Origin: Schizochytrium sp. TIO01 | Taxonomy: Eukaryota > Sar > Bigyra > Thraustochytrida > Thraustochytriidae | NCBI GenBank assembly: GCA_004764695.1 | Contig: SMSO01000014.1 | Coordinates: 5,462,845 to 5,526,844, forward strand | Direction of reading: 5' to 3' | Length of the DNA: 64,000 nucleotides | Shown: piece after piece, positions 33,411-44,937 of the stretch | Layout of the letters: every line of letters starts with the position of its first letter | How positions within the stretch are numbered: the stretch's first letter is position 1 | Translations under genes and position numbers: made by a program | Notes under the pieces: model-generated | Told to the model about the DNA's origin: nothing | What the model saw: the letters and a program-made list of their open reading frames with translations, nothing else | The model's database searches: none

Positions 33411-36400
33411 CCCTCTGACTGTGTCTGTATTTGTTTGTATGTCCCGCATATTAAGCAGGCGAGGAGCAGTTATCGTGGATGTGCGGGTTGGTTTCTGCCT
33501 TTATCGGCGGAGGGTCATGAATTCCTTCCTGCGTATCTCTGGGTCTGAGTAAAGTAGCAGGCGGGGTACGTAGGTAAGTAAGAATGCGAGTACAGACGCA
33601 AGAAAATAACCAAGTTAGGAGATAAGGAAGACATAAGTAAGGTACGTGGGTGAAAGAGCGCGGCTTTCTAGCTAGGCAGGAAAGGAGCGGAGATGAATAT
33701 GATGATTCTGATGCGTGCGCTTCGAAGAGCTCGTCTTCGCTTGAGCAGCCGAGGTCTCCAGCCTTAGCCCGGACGCTGAGCTGATGGCATCTTTTGGATG
33801 GCATGATGTATGAGGAACGAATGAATGATCTTTACGATGGTGCCTCTACTCCATTCATAACTATGGGAGCGAGCGGTTATCAGGTAGTGTAGGGTAAGGT
33901 CTTCGAGGTCTAGCGAGGCTTTCAGGTTTCAGGATGCTGACGACCATGGCCTGAGCCTAACAGCCACGGTCGCTCCGGGTTCAGGCAGCCTCGAGGGCGT
34001 GCATGGAGGTTGAGCTTGACAGGACCATGATCCCTGCACGCCTGTATCTGTTTCCATAGGATTCTCAAGAAACAGCAGCAGGATCGCCAGAACTTGCTTT
34101 TCCATCACGAACTCCTGGGTGCTTACTTCTCCGGAGGAACCTCGCTCATGGAGCGTTGCTTGCTGCTTGGCTTGACAGCTATTGCTAGCTAGCCTCTGGC
34201 ATGGCTCCGCCCCGCACGTGGTTCTTATCTCGCACTTGCATCGCGCCTGCCCCGCCTGCCTGGCAGCTTGTACGGAGCTAGAGCGGGAAGACAGCCATAG
34301 CAGGATCAAGAGATCAAGCTCCAGAAACTAGGTAGCAAAACGTAGCCGACGGTAGCCGCGAAGGTAGCCGCCGCCTTCTTCCGGGCCACGCCCCGCGCGA
34401 GCGAGCGCCCGCCGCGCCGGAGCATGTCCTGCGCAGCCTCTGCCGAGCGGTGCTGCAGGCGGCCTCTTTTTTCGGGCGCGAGAGCCTGCCAAGTTTGCAG
34501 AAATTGGATTCATTCATAGGTTCATCGAAAGATCCGTCGATTGGAAACAGTGTTCTAATGGAATACGGCAGTACTAATAAACAGCTTCTTTTTGTGGTTG
34601 TTTCTGTAGTTCTTTTTGTTGTTGTTGTTGTTGTTGTTGTTATTGAGATATTGAAGAATAACTCTGCTCAAGAACGTGTGTATGTATGTATGTACGTATG
34701 CATGTCTTCTCTATTTATCGATCCATCGATCTATCGACCTATCTGCATTGTCATCGCTCTGGGATGGAGAAGGAGAAGCAGTTGCGACCCCTGCCTACGA
34801 GCAAATATCGGAGAGGGGCAGATGACGCCCAGTACAAGTTACCCTAGGAGCAACTTCGGTGTTTGCACTCGCGTCGCTACGAATCACTGCTGTTGTACCT
34901 CTTTGGTATCTCTCTGTTTTGTCTACCCATCTTATTTATCCATCGTTGTGTTGATTGATTAATATTGATTGATTGATTGACTGGTTTTCACTCTTATTAT
35001 TAGCAGTAGTCGTGAGTGTGTGTGAGTAAGACCTACTGTACTTATCACTAGCAGTCGAAGACTAGAAAACTTTCCTTCAAACTGTTGACTTTTAGGTGGA
35101 AATTTTCATGAAAAACTGGTTTTAAAAGGTAATAAATAATGGGTCACGATGAGCGAAAAGGCCGTTCATCTCTTTCTTTTCTCCTGCCTACTTTTTAAAT
35201 TAAGATATTCTGAATCTCTCGAATTGATCTCTTTCCTTCTTTCCTTTCTTGCTTTTTTTTTTTTAATATATATTTTTTTCTTCCTTACTTCCTTCCTTTC
35301 TTCCCTCCGTCCTTCCTTGTTTGCTGCCCTTCAATTGGGCTCGATAGAATATTAGTGAATAGAGCTAATTAGTTTCTTATCCCCTTCCCTTCTCTTCCTT
35401 TTGGAAATTTTGATTTTCATGCATAAACTTAACATCAATTTGCTTGTTTGTTTATATATTTATTTCTTACAAAAATAAATAAATAAAGGAAACCACTCCA
35501 GAAGATATTATGGTGTATGGTGTTCACGCTGCGAGGATCTTTGAACATTGAAAGAGAGCTATGCTAATCTCGAGCGAGCTAAAGCAAAGCTTGAAATCGA
35601 AGCTATGGTGGAAGAAAGCGGATCCTTGCACAGTTGAGTAAACATGGACATTATTTAGCTGAATATCCTCCAAGCGAAAGCTCGGAACCCTTTCTAAATC
35701 GCCAGCGAAAAGCGGATAAAGTGCAATCATTTCAGAAAGTCGAATTATCTGACTGCTTGCAGCTTGTTTCCTTGCCTTTTCTCTTTATTGATTGAAAGAA
35801 ACCCACGCATTTATCATTGAAGCCCAAACCGGTATCACGATAAGCTATCTTTCCGCATTCTGCAAAAATGAGCTGTCATTCATCATCAAGAACCATGCAA
35901 AGAACAGCATTAACCAGCCTTCCATCCGAAACTCTTTATACTCGAGCGAGCGAGCGCAAGTATATGTAAGCGGCATCTGAAGAATACAAGCAGAGTTGAA
36001 CGGAAGAACTTGCATTCTCCAAATTTTACAGCAGCAGCAGCAGCAGCAGATATCCGTACGTACCGGGTCCTAGCAGCTATAGAAGTAAAGGAAGGCCTTC
36101 ATTTTATCTGCTTTAGCAAGTACTTAGTTCTATTGCCATCTACGAGTACCTAGGTAATGCAAGCAAGCAGTAAAAATGTATTTTATAAATGATTGCACAG
36201 ATACATGGACGGATGTAGCAAATACTACTGGGAGGCGTAATGGAAAGATTTCTTCAAGAAGTTGGTTTCGCTTGGTTGCTGTTACTGTTGTTCCCGAGCA
36301 CTCAATGGTCGGCCAGGAGAGGAGGCAGCTTTGAAGCACTACTCTAAAGCCATTCCTCCTGAATCTCTATTCCGCGCTGCTTCACGCATGAATGAATGAC

Positions 36401-39400
36401 ATACTTATTTTTCATAATCATGATTTCATGACAATTTCAAGAAGAAAGTAAATAACGTAAGGAGGTACTAGTAGGGTAGGGCTTCTAGGATACCTATGGT
36501 TGGCACTGCACTTGCTTTTCTTTACTTCTCTTTCTTTTCTTTTTTCTTTTCTTCTTTATTGGTGGAGGAAAGAAAATGAGACTTGCTAAAGAATTGGTAT
36601 CGTTTGGTAAGCCCTGCTGTGTGATTGGTCGATGAAGCCCCAGTAGATTGATTACCTTGAAAGAACAAGATCAATGTGCTGAAAGGCAGACTTATTTTGA
36701 TCCGCCGTTTTGCTTCTAATAGTTAAAAGCAAATCAAATGAAGCTACAAAGTCAGTGTTATTCATTCATTCATTTGTTTGTTCGTTTGTTTGTTTGTTTG
36801 TTTGCTAAAGCCTAGGTACTACTAGGCATTGTTTGACTGGTGGACTGCTTTCGTCAATGCTTTTTTCATTATATTATCTTTTTTTATACACAATTCGTTG
36901 AGGCTTGCAGGTCTCTTTCGTATTCTTTTCTGTTCCCCGTTGTTTTATGCACCAGAAATACATTTTCATGAAGATACAAATATTCATGTTGCAAAAGGAT
37001 CGATGAATGAGGGAGGAAAGCATCAAATCAGATGGTAGGAGAGCTTTCCCTTTGGATCTGCCTGGCACAATACTCACACAAAAGCTAGAAAGCTAAAGAA
37101 GCTTATAGCAAAAAATATCTGCATGCTACCCACTATGTTTTAAAGATGTGTTGAGCAGGTCAAGTGAGTTGAGAACAACACCGTCAGTTTTCTCTTTTTC
37201 TCTTTTGACTTTTTAAAATAAGTTTGATAGAAGCTGCTGGTCAAATCCGTGAATGTGCTGTTTTTGTAAATGATTTTCTACAGTAAAAGTATTGCCTACC
37301 TATTTGATTATCGTGTTCTAGTTGCTCAGATCCCATAATTTAGCATTCGAACATTACACGCACTTTGCGACGGCCTTTCAATGCAGACGTCGAACAGCGC
37401 AACGGAGCTTGCACAGACCCCCATATAGTCATGAGACCGCATCAGTTCGTCAATGATTAGTCAATCAACGAGCGAAGAAGAGCTCAAACATGCCAATTTA
37501 TTCATTCTTTCTAAGCTTCTTTCTATCTCTTGTTGTTTTTTAATTAATAACAATATTTTAAATATATATATCACCCAGTACAAACGACTAGCTAACGAAT
37601 AACAGGCGAACGTAAGAAACCGCAAACCTCAGAGATAGTGCTCACCACTACCAATACACAATCAACCAACCAACCAACGAACCAACCAACAAACAAACAA
37701 ACAAACATACATACAAACAAACAAAACATCGCGCCGGCCGTACATAGTTCTACCAGAGCTTATCCTTTATGCCGATTGCTTGGGGAGCGGTTATTTTGTA
37801 TGACCCATCCCTCTCTCCTTTGCAGAAGTAATAAGTAAAAAAAAAGAGGCCGCACACAGAACAGTCTCAAGTTTCCCCTATTAAGAATCTGTGAGGTAAC
37901 AATTATTTTTACCGAAGTCTTTCTGTGCTCTCATTTCCCCTAAATAATTCGGGGAAAGCACCCCTCCAAAGTCCCTCTCTTTCTTTTTCCTTTTTCTTTT
38001 CTTAAATTTAAAAATAAATTCTTGTGTCTCCGGCACAGGATAAAATGTGTCTCTAATAGTAAAAGAAAATATTCCCCGAAGTGAGCAAATGCCACGAAAG
38101 AGAGAGAGGGGAAAAACACACAACGGAGTAGCGGCGGCAGCTGTGATGCCGCGCCCGCCTTCAATTAGGCAGCCGTAGCAGAATAGGTCCTAAGGAGTCC
38201 AAGCAGACGAGCAGCCAGTGAGGCAGCCAGTGAGGCAGCCAGATCCAGGCCCACCCGAGCGGCCAGCCGTAGAGAAGCTCCTCGATTTCTAACAGGGGCT
38301 AGGCGCGACTTTAAGCTCATGGCATCTTTATTCTACATTTTAATTTCACCTTTGTATTTTACTTTATTTTAAGTTCCTTATTATTTTATTTTATTTTAAA
38401 AAATGATAGTAATAATAAGTTTCATAAGTTTAATATCTACACAGAGGTACGGAAAAGGAAATGAATGTTTCTAGTCGTCAAAAGACGATCTTTCTCTGAG
38501 CAGAACGAACTGCTGCTGCTGCATAAAAGTACCTATTTCCTCTATGGACCGCTAAGAGATGCGAAATACCTGTGAAACGAGGAATAGAGATAAAAATATT
38601 GGTGCTGGTTTCTTCAAGATTGATGTATTATTAGAATTTAGAAAAGCAGAAACCCTCGCGCGACAAGATGGACTCAATTCATACCGATGCCGTCACGGCC
38701 GATGGCCAGGTTCCTTGCCGGAATGGCACCAACCTCAGCGGCTGTAGGTGCCAAGCGAGGCATACCGCAGCCTGAACAGCAAAGAAGAGGCAGCAGGTTA
38801 CAACTGCATTTGACATTTAGTTGGCATTGCTATTGATTGACTGGCATGAAGCAAGCAAAAGCAGGCACGCATGCAAGACGAAGATCAAGAGCGCGCGAGC
38901 TCGCAGACTTGGAGAAGCACTTTTGCCTAGCTCATGAACTCGCGCCACACAGGCAGTGGAGGCAACAGAGCAAGCAATACCTGAGCTTGAGAAGAAAGAA
39001 TGGCAGCTCTGGCAGAAGGCGGCTTGGTAGATAAGGAAGGCAGCAAGAGCATGGATCAGCCTGCCTCCGCGCGCCTTAGTGAAAGCTGACAGTGAACCTT
39101 GCGCAAGCCCTCGCAGGATAGCAGTTCGATAGCGGCGACCTCCGAGACAACACCCTGGCCTGCAGGATTTGGGCAAGTGAGGCAAGAGCTTCTCCGGCGC
39201 AGAGCCACGCTCGGCAGCCAAAACCAGGAAACGAAGGTCCTCGATCGATGACTCATTCGTGTTCCATATTAGCCTCTATTAAGTCCTTAGCACTGCTTCT
39301 ACCCACCTCAAGATAATGAAGATAGATAGCATGAGAAGGGCGGTTATAACAAGACACAGTGGGAAGACCAAATAAGCAAAGGAAACCCGACGCTGAGTGG

Positions 39401-42051
39401 GCCTGGCCTATTGTTGCTTTCCTTTGCTTTGCTTTACTTCGCACCGCTTCACTTCGCATCAATTGCTTTGCTTTCCTTTGCTTTCCTTTGCTTTACGTTA
39501 CTAGAGTTTACTTACTTTATCCTCGCTAGAGGGGGCGCCTAGGGGAGCGCTAGGGGGCGGGGGAGGGCTACTATTGGCTAGCTAGGGCGCTAAGTACCTG
39601 AAGTTAAGTTTGCTGAAAAAGTTTTCTTTATGTAAGGAAGAAACCATCATCGCAAGAATAATACACAAACAAACAGATGGACAAATAAAAAAGAAACAAA
39701 CTCAACTAAAAGAATTAATCAGACTCTTGAACTGATGATAAGCAAGCTGAGGTAAGAGTGATCAAGGCCGGGCCGGAAGATGCCCGAGGGCGTATCTCTG
39801 CCGCTTGCTCCTTTTCTTTTACTCGAACCTGAGAGCAAGGGAAGATGGATTCGCAAAGAGCATAGAAATTACGAACGAGAAGAAAAAGAAAAAAGAAAAA
39901 AGAAAAAGAAAAAGAAAGAAAAACTGAGAGAAAGAATAATTAAACACCTGCGAGGAGGAGACATCTCTTGGTGCGGGTTTAATAGCTTTGTAGAGCGCCG
40001 CGAAGATTAACTTGGCATTGCACTCATGGTTGACAGAGGACCTATGGATTGTGACTAAAGCTGATCCCTTGGATCTTTTGAGTGTAGTACATATTCTGAG
40101 ATCACCATGCTAGTTTGCCTCTCGTCTGGGTTTCTCCGAAATCAATCCTGACAAGCTTACCTGCTTTGGCTTTGGCCTTTTCATTGAGGCTCTCATCGCT
40201 GGTGTAAAGTAGGCTAAAATGGTGGTGGGTTGTGAAGAAGCAAGACTCGGGCGCACTGGCAAAAGGACAGTGACGGTGTTTAAGCGGTTGTGCGTGCAGA
40301 GCTTATAGCGCATCGCTCGTCTTTTCGACGTTTTCTCCATATGTTGGCCGCCAGAAAAGTATATTCGATCCATAGCAGAAGAAAGGGAATAACCGACGTC
40401 AGAACAAAACTCTTGATCAAACCTGGGGCTCTTGATCACCTGCCTTGGAGGGAGTCATTTCATTCGTGCAGTCATCTTCATTCTCTGTTGCGTATACGGC
40501 TGCTGGTATCTCCAAGCTCTCGAGCGCCGAAGCGAGCGAGAATAGCCGCATTTCGTTGGTGATGTACGATCACAGACAGAGTTGAATTGAAATGCTGCAG
40601 GTCATTAGAGGATCATACCTACACATACGTTTCTGACGTTACACGTTCGAGTGGTTAAATGATGAGCAGCTCGAGAGGGATTCTTTTGTTCTTATTCTTT
40701 CATGAATACAGATAGCAAAGGCACTGCGCTTGCTAGTCTATCGTAGAAGCCTTCGAAAGCAGAAGCAGCATTGCTGCAAGTCTGGTCCAAGAACAGAAAC
40801 CACCCACTCACCTTCTCCTTATCATGAATCGCCATGCACGTGAATGGAGCTTTGTTTAATCGGCGAGGCAAGACCTGCGCACCGTTTTGCTCTCTTTGCT
40901 GCAACTTGCTTTCTTGCTTTCTTGCTTGTCTCTTCGATGAAGCTTCAGAATTGTTGAAGAGAAGACGCGCTTTCACTGTAGAGGTTTACTTGCCAAACTG
41001 TAGACCCAGTGTGGCAACTTCTATAATGCAAAACATCAAACGTAGCATAGCTGCTGTAGACAATCCGAATATGCAATCTACTTCGCAAAACACAAGACAT
41101 TGTCGTCTCCAATGTTGAAGACGTGGGTTTATCGAGATTAGGTAAGCCTTTGTTTTGTGCAAGAGACTGTTGCCCAAGTTCAACTGCCCAAGAAGATCAT
41201 ATACGTTGCGGAGAATACCAATGCTTAAGTGTGATTTTTGGAGAGAAGGCCTCAAAGGAGAACAATAGGAGCAGTGCCAAGCAAGATAGCCCGCACCTTC
41301 ATCAAACCAACCAGCTGTTGCAATTGGGCAATCTGATCAGTCAATCACCAGAAGTACTTGCCATTTCCTCTGCTCATCTTCTTGTTGCTTCTCAGAAACC
41401 AGAAACACGAAGAAAGCAGAAAAGAACAGAGACTTTTAATTAAGAAACCAGGATAAATCGAAGACCAGAAGGAAAGAGAACGGCCCATTACATATTTTCT
41501 CTTGTAGGTGCTAAAGGGTCAGAAAAAGTAAGTCAACTTTTAGGATTCATTCTTTTTTTCTTTTCTTTTTCTTTTTTAAAGAAAGGTAAGCAAAAAAGTC
41601 AAACAAACAGTGCAATCAAGAAAGGAAACAAAGCAAAACAAAATAATTTGAAAATGAAAGGAACGACCTAGCGGTGTCCTATTCGAAGCGATAGAGATCA
41701 GTGCGCCAGAGTCTTTCGGAGATTCATTCATTCATTCATTCCTTCATTCGCCCATGCACGATCTGATCGTCCCCGATTGCACTTGACTCAAAGCTGCCAA
41801 AGCGATCATTTACTGGGCTTCTCTGCTGAGCCAGGACCGAGCTCTCGTGCAGGTTTACAGTGAGCTGGCACTGGCAAGACCTGAAACGGTGTTTGATTTG
41901 GTCGCTGCGCTGCCTCGATCAAAGTCATCACCTCTGAAGGTAGAAGTACCTAGCACCCAGTAGGGGGGGGACCAAGCGCGGTCTCCCCAGGCGCCTTTCT
42001 TTTACCTTCCTTTTGCCTTTCTTTTACTCCCTTTTACTTCTCTGCCCTTAT

Positions 42052-42052
<1 letters not shown>
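33411..42052. other. Gene desert with scattered short repeats and a GC-rich island (34.33-34.50 kb)
   Basis: Contains (GTT)9 at about 34616-34642 and (TGTT)n at about 36773-36805. (AACC)/(AAAC) repeats lie at 37661-37727, GAGGCAGCCAGT tandem units near 38215-38245, and CTTTG pentanucleotides at 39411-39500. The rest is AT-rich. Open frames are short, mostly lack ATG starts and show no homology. A coding-like fragment at 41787-41963 (+) is described in the findings. Confidence 0.4.
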
Positions 42053-42138
<86 letters not shown>

Positions 42139-42140
42139 AA
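42053..42140. repeat. (GAAA)22 microsatellite
   Basis: Uninterrupted GAAA for about 87 bases. Confidence 0.95.
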
Positions 42141-42257
42141 TATCGCGAGCAAAGGGAAAAAAGCAAACCAAGGACTCGCGAGCAGAACTCTGGCTCAAGC
42201 CCGCCGCCAGAACCCTCGGCTGGGGCCCGCGCCGCGCCGAGGAGGCAAGCAGCAGGC

Positions 42258-42318
42258 CTTGCCTGTCCTTGCCTGTCCTTGCCTGTCCTTGCCTGTCCTT
42301 GCCTGTCCTTGCCTGGCT
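42258..42318. repeat. 10-bp minisatellite (CCTTGCCTGT)6
   Basis: Six head-to-tail copies of CCTTGCCTGT, the last ending in GG, at the edge of a GC-rich island. Confidence 0.95.
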
Positions 42319-42439
42319 TTGCATCTCCTAGAAGCACGCGCTGGCGTGGAGCGATGATCCGGCTAGCGGGATAGCTCGAGAGCCCTCATGTTCCGTTGTT
42401 TTCTATTGCTGACAATGTTTGCAATGGTCGATTATCATT

Positions 42440-42522
42440 TAGTCAATCAATCAGTCAATCAATTAATCAGTCAGTCAATCAGTCAGTCAGTCAGTCAGTC
42501 AGACAATCGACCAATCAATCAA
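42440..42522. repeat. (TCAA/TCAG)n tetranucleotide repeat
   Basis: About twenty tetranucleotides alternating TCAA and TCAG. Confidence 0.9.
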
Positions 42523-43120
42523 ACCGGAGAGCACGAGAAGGCGCCAGACACAGAGCAGCGCGAGAGGAAGCGTCTGTGGGCGGCTGCGCAGAGGCGTGTC
42601 TGCAACGCTCGAGCGGAGTCACAGCGACGCCCGCAGAAAAGAAGGCGGAAAACCGGGACCTGCGAGAAAGACAAAAAGCAAGTGCTTTTAGTTGATAAGT
42701 CTGGAGAAGAAGAAGAAGAAGAAGAAGAAGTTGGCCCCGGGCTCCGAGGTTTGTGCTCCGGGGCTCTCCTGGGCACCGCCGTAGTGAACACTTGCTTTGG
42801 CTTGGCTTTGGCTTGGCTTTGAGGCAAGGTTTGATGGAGTTAGTTGTCGAGCGGGTCTTCCCGCTGATGTGTGTGTTGTTGTTGGGTGCTGAAGAAGAAA
42901 AAAGGGTTTGTGAAATGTTTATTTATTTGTTTATTAAATAAATCTTTTATATTTTGAATTGAAACAGTAGGATTGACAAATAAATAGCTCAAATGGAGAG
43001 AAGGAAGGCGATTGAAAGGATATTCCTTTTTCGTTCGTTCTTTTCTTTTCTTTTCTTTTCAACATTATATATATGGAAATTGAAGAGCTTTGATCAAAAG
43101 TCGAAAATAATAAAATTTTA
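42523..43120. other. Gene desert segment with (GAA)9
   Basis: GC-richer to about 42840, including (GAA)9 at 42703-42729. AT-rich afterwards. No supported gene. Confidence 0.4.
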
Positions 43121-43234
43121 GAAGAAGAAGAAGAAGAAGAAGAAGAAGAAGAAGAAGAAGAAGAAGAAGAAGAAGAAGAAGAAGAAGAAGAAGAAGAAGA
43201 AGAAGAAGAAGAAGAAGAAGAAGAAGAAGAAGAA
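43121..43234. repeat. (GAA)38 microsatellite
   Basis: Uninterrupted GAA for about 114 bases followed by an A-run and more polypurine to about 43320. This is the longest trinucleotide repeat in the window and a pure purine strand. Confidence 0.95.
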
Positions 43235-44069
43235 AAAAAAAAAAAAGAAGAGGAAAGGAGGAAGGAGTCAGAAGAGGGGGGACAGAGAGAGGGGGAAAAA
43301 GGAAAGAAAAAAAAACTCGAGGGGAGGCACAGAAAGGATTTTTATTGTATCTCTTAGAGATTTTATTTTCTCACGTCAAGAGAGGCAGTTGTGGAGGAAA
43401 TTCACCGATACGCGGAAGAAATTTTACGTCAATTAGAGGACACAGTCGATACGAGAAGAAGCTACCTCCTCTGAGAAGATTTGTGAGGGCATGACAGAAT
43501 AAGATCGAAAACTTTGCAGTGGAGTGAGAGGTGCGTGCATCGCGGATCAGACACCGCTCACCCTCACGGTCTAAATCGAGACAGCCTATGAGAGGCAAAT
43601 CGACCGTCTGGGAAAGCCCAACAAGCAGAGGGAAAAGAGAGAGAAAACCGAAAACAAAGAGGGGCAGGAAGAAGAAAAAGTAAAAAGAGGAGCTCAATTG
43701 AAATAGAATAATCCGAAATGATTCATAAACGTGAAAATATTTTAATATAAAAATTCCAAAAGTTTTTTAAAATAAAGTTTTTATTAATCATTTTTTTTAA
43801 AATGAAACGGAAAAACGTCATTTTATTTTGAAAGCTTTCTCTTTTTCTTTTCAAAATGAATATTTTTAGAATCTGCAAGTGAATGAGAAAGAAATTAAAC
43901 AGAAACATGAATAATAAGGAAAGCAATTGGAAACAGAGAGAAAGAGGACTTAAACAAAGGCTTAAAAGAAAAAAGGAAGAGAAAAGACGAAGAGGAGAAT
44001 GGAGGAGAAGCAGCAAATAAACATGCAAAGAGCAAATAAATAAAGAATTGTGATCGAAAGATTGTCTGT
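43235..44069. other. Polypurine flank and AT-rich desert segment
   Basis: Polypurine to about 43320, then AT-rich DNA. The long minus-strand open frame at 43723-44361 draws its length from the AAAC repeat and is not credible. Confidence 0.45.
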
Positions 44070-44150
44070 CAAACAAACAAACAAACAAACAAACAAACAA
44101 ACAAACAAACAAACAAACAAACAAACAAACAAACAAACAAACAAACAAAC
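44070..44150. repeat. (AAAC)20 microsatellite
   Basis: Uninterrupted CAAA/AAAC for 81 bases. Confidence 0.95.
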
Positions 44151-44200
44151 TACTAAAGTAAAGAGAGAAACAGACTACTAAAGTAAAGAGAGAAACAGAC
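44151..44200. repeat. Perfect 25-bp direct duplication
   Basis: Two identical 25-base units (44151-44175 and 44176-44200), each beginning TACTAAAGTAAAG, directly abut the AAAC repeat. Confidence 0.95.
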
Positions 44201-44608
44201 AGAGCGAGAAAGCGAAGCCGCTCGCAGGCGGTCTCTCGCCGCTGTTGGTGCTCGCGCCGGCGCTGGCGCAGGAGGCCGCGCGGTAGAGGGAGACGTAGGA
44301 GACCGGCAAGGAAGTCCAGGGCTCCTCCGCAGCGACCAAGGAAACGAGACACGTGAAGCATTCACCCATCCATCTCAGCAGCTATCTGTCCAAGTCGTCA
44401 TCCAGGTGGCTGGCTGGTTAGCGGCTAGGCTAGCTGTAGCTAGCTAGTTGGCGGACGCCGCGAGGAAGGCGGCGGCGAGGCGGACGAGGCCTGGGGCGGC
44501 AGCTGGGCAGGCCGCAGGACTGCACGCTCTACAGGAGAGAAAGAGGCGCCGTCCCTCGCGTACGAGGGTTCTTTCACTCTTGCGCTCCTCCTCCCCCTCC
44601 CCCTCCTT

Positions 44609-44663
<55 letters not shown>

Positions 44664-44937
44664 GTGCTGCTGCTGCTGCCGCCGCCGCCGCGTTTCCTTC
44701 GTTTGCACGCGAGCGTGTGTTGCGAATTTCTATTAAATTCGTTGTATTGCATTTCGTTTCACCTCAATTGAGTTTGTGCTGTTGAGCTTAAGTGGGAGAG
44801 TCTCTTCTCTCTTGCCGCCCTTATTATTGTTATTTATCCTTTCCCAGGGACCCGGATAAAGCCGCCTTCGGCTCCGCAAAGCAGCAGCGCGCGATCCAAG
44901 GTCGCGCAGTACCAAAGAGCGCTCAAAACGGCGGACC
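44201..44937 (+). promoter_or_regulatory. GC-rich upstream region and probable 5' leader of the poly-Q gene, with (GCTT)13
   Basis: A GC-rich stretch (about 44216-44540) and (GCTT)13 at 44611-44662 followed by short CTG and CCG runs lie directly upstream of the ATG at 44938. The position suggests promoter and 5' UTR of the next gene, by geometry and composition only. Confidence 0.4.

Noticed and set aside
43723-44361. 212-codon minus-strand frame
   Set aside because: Its length comes from the AAAC repeat (read as LFVCLFVC); no homology.
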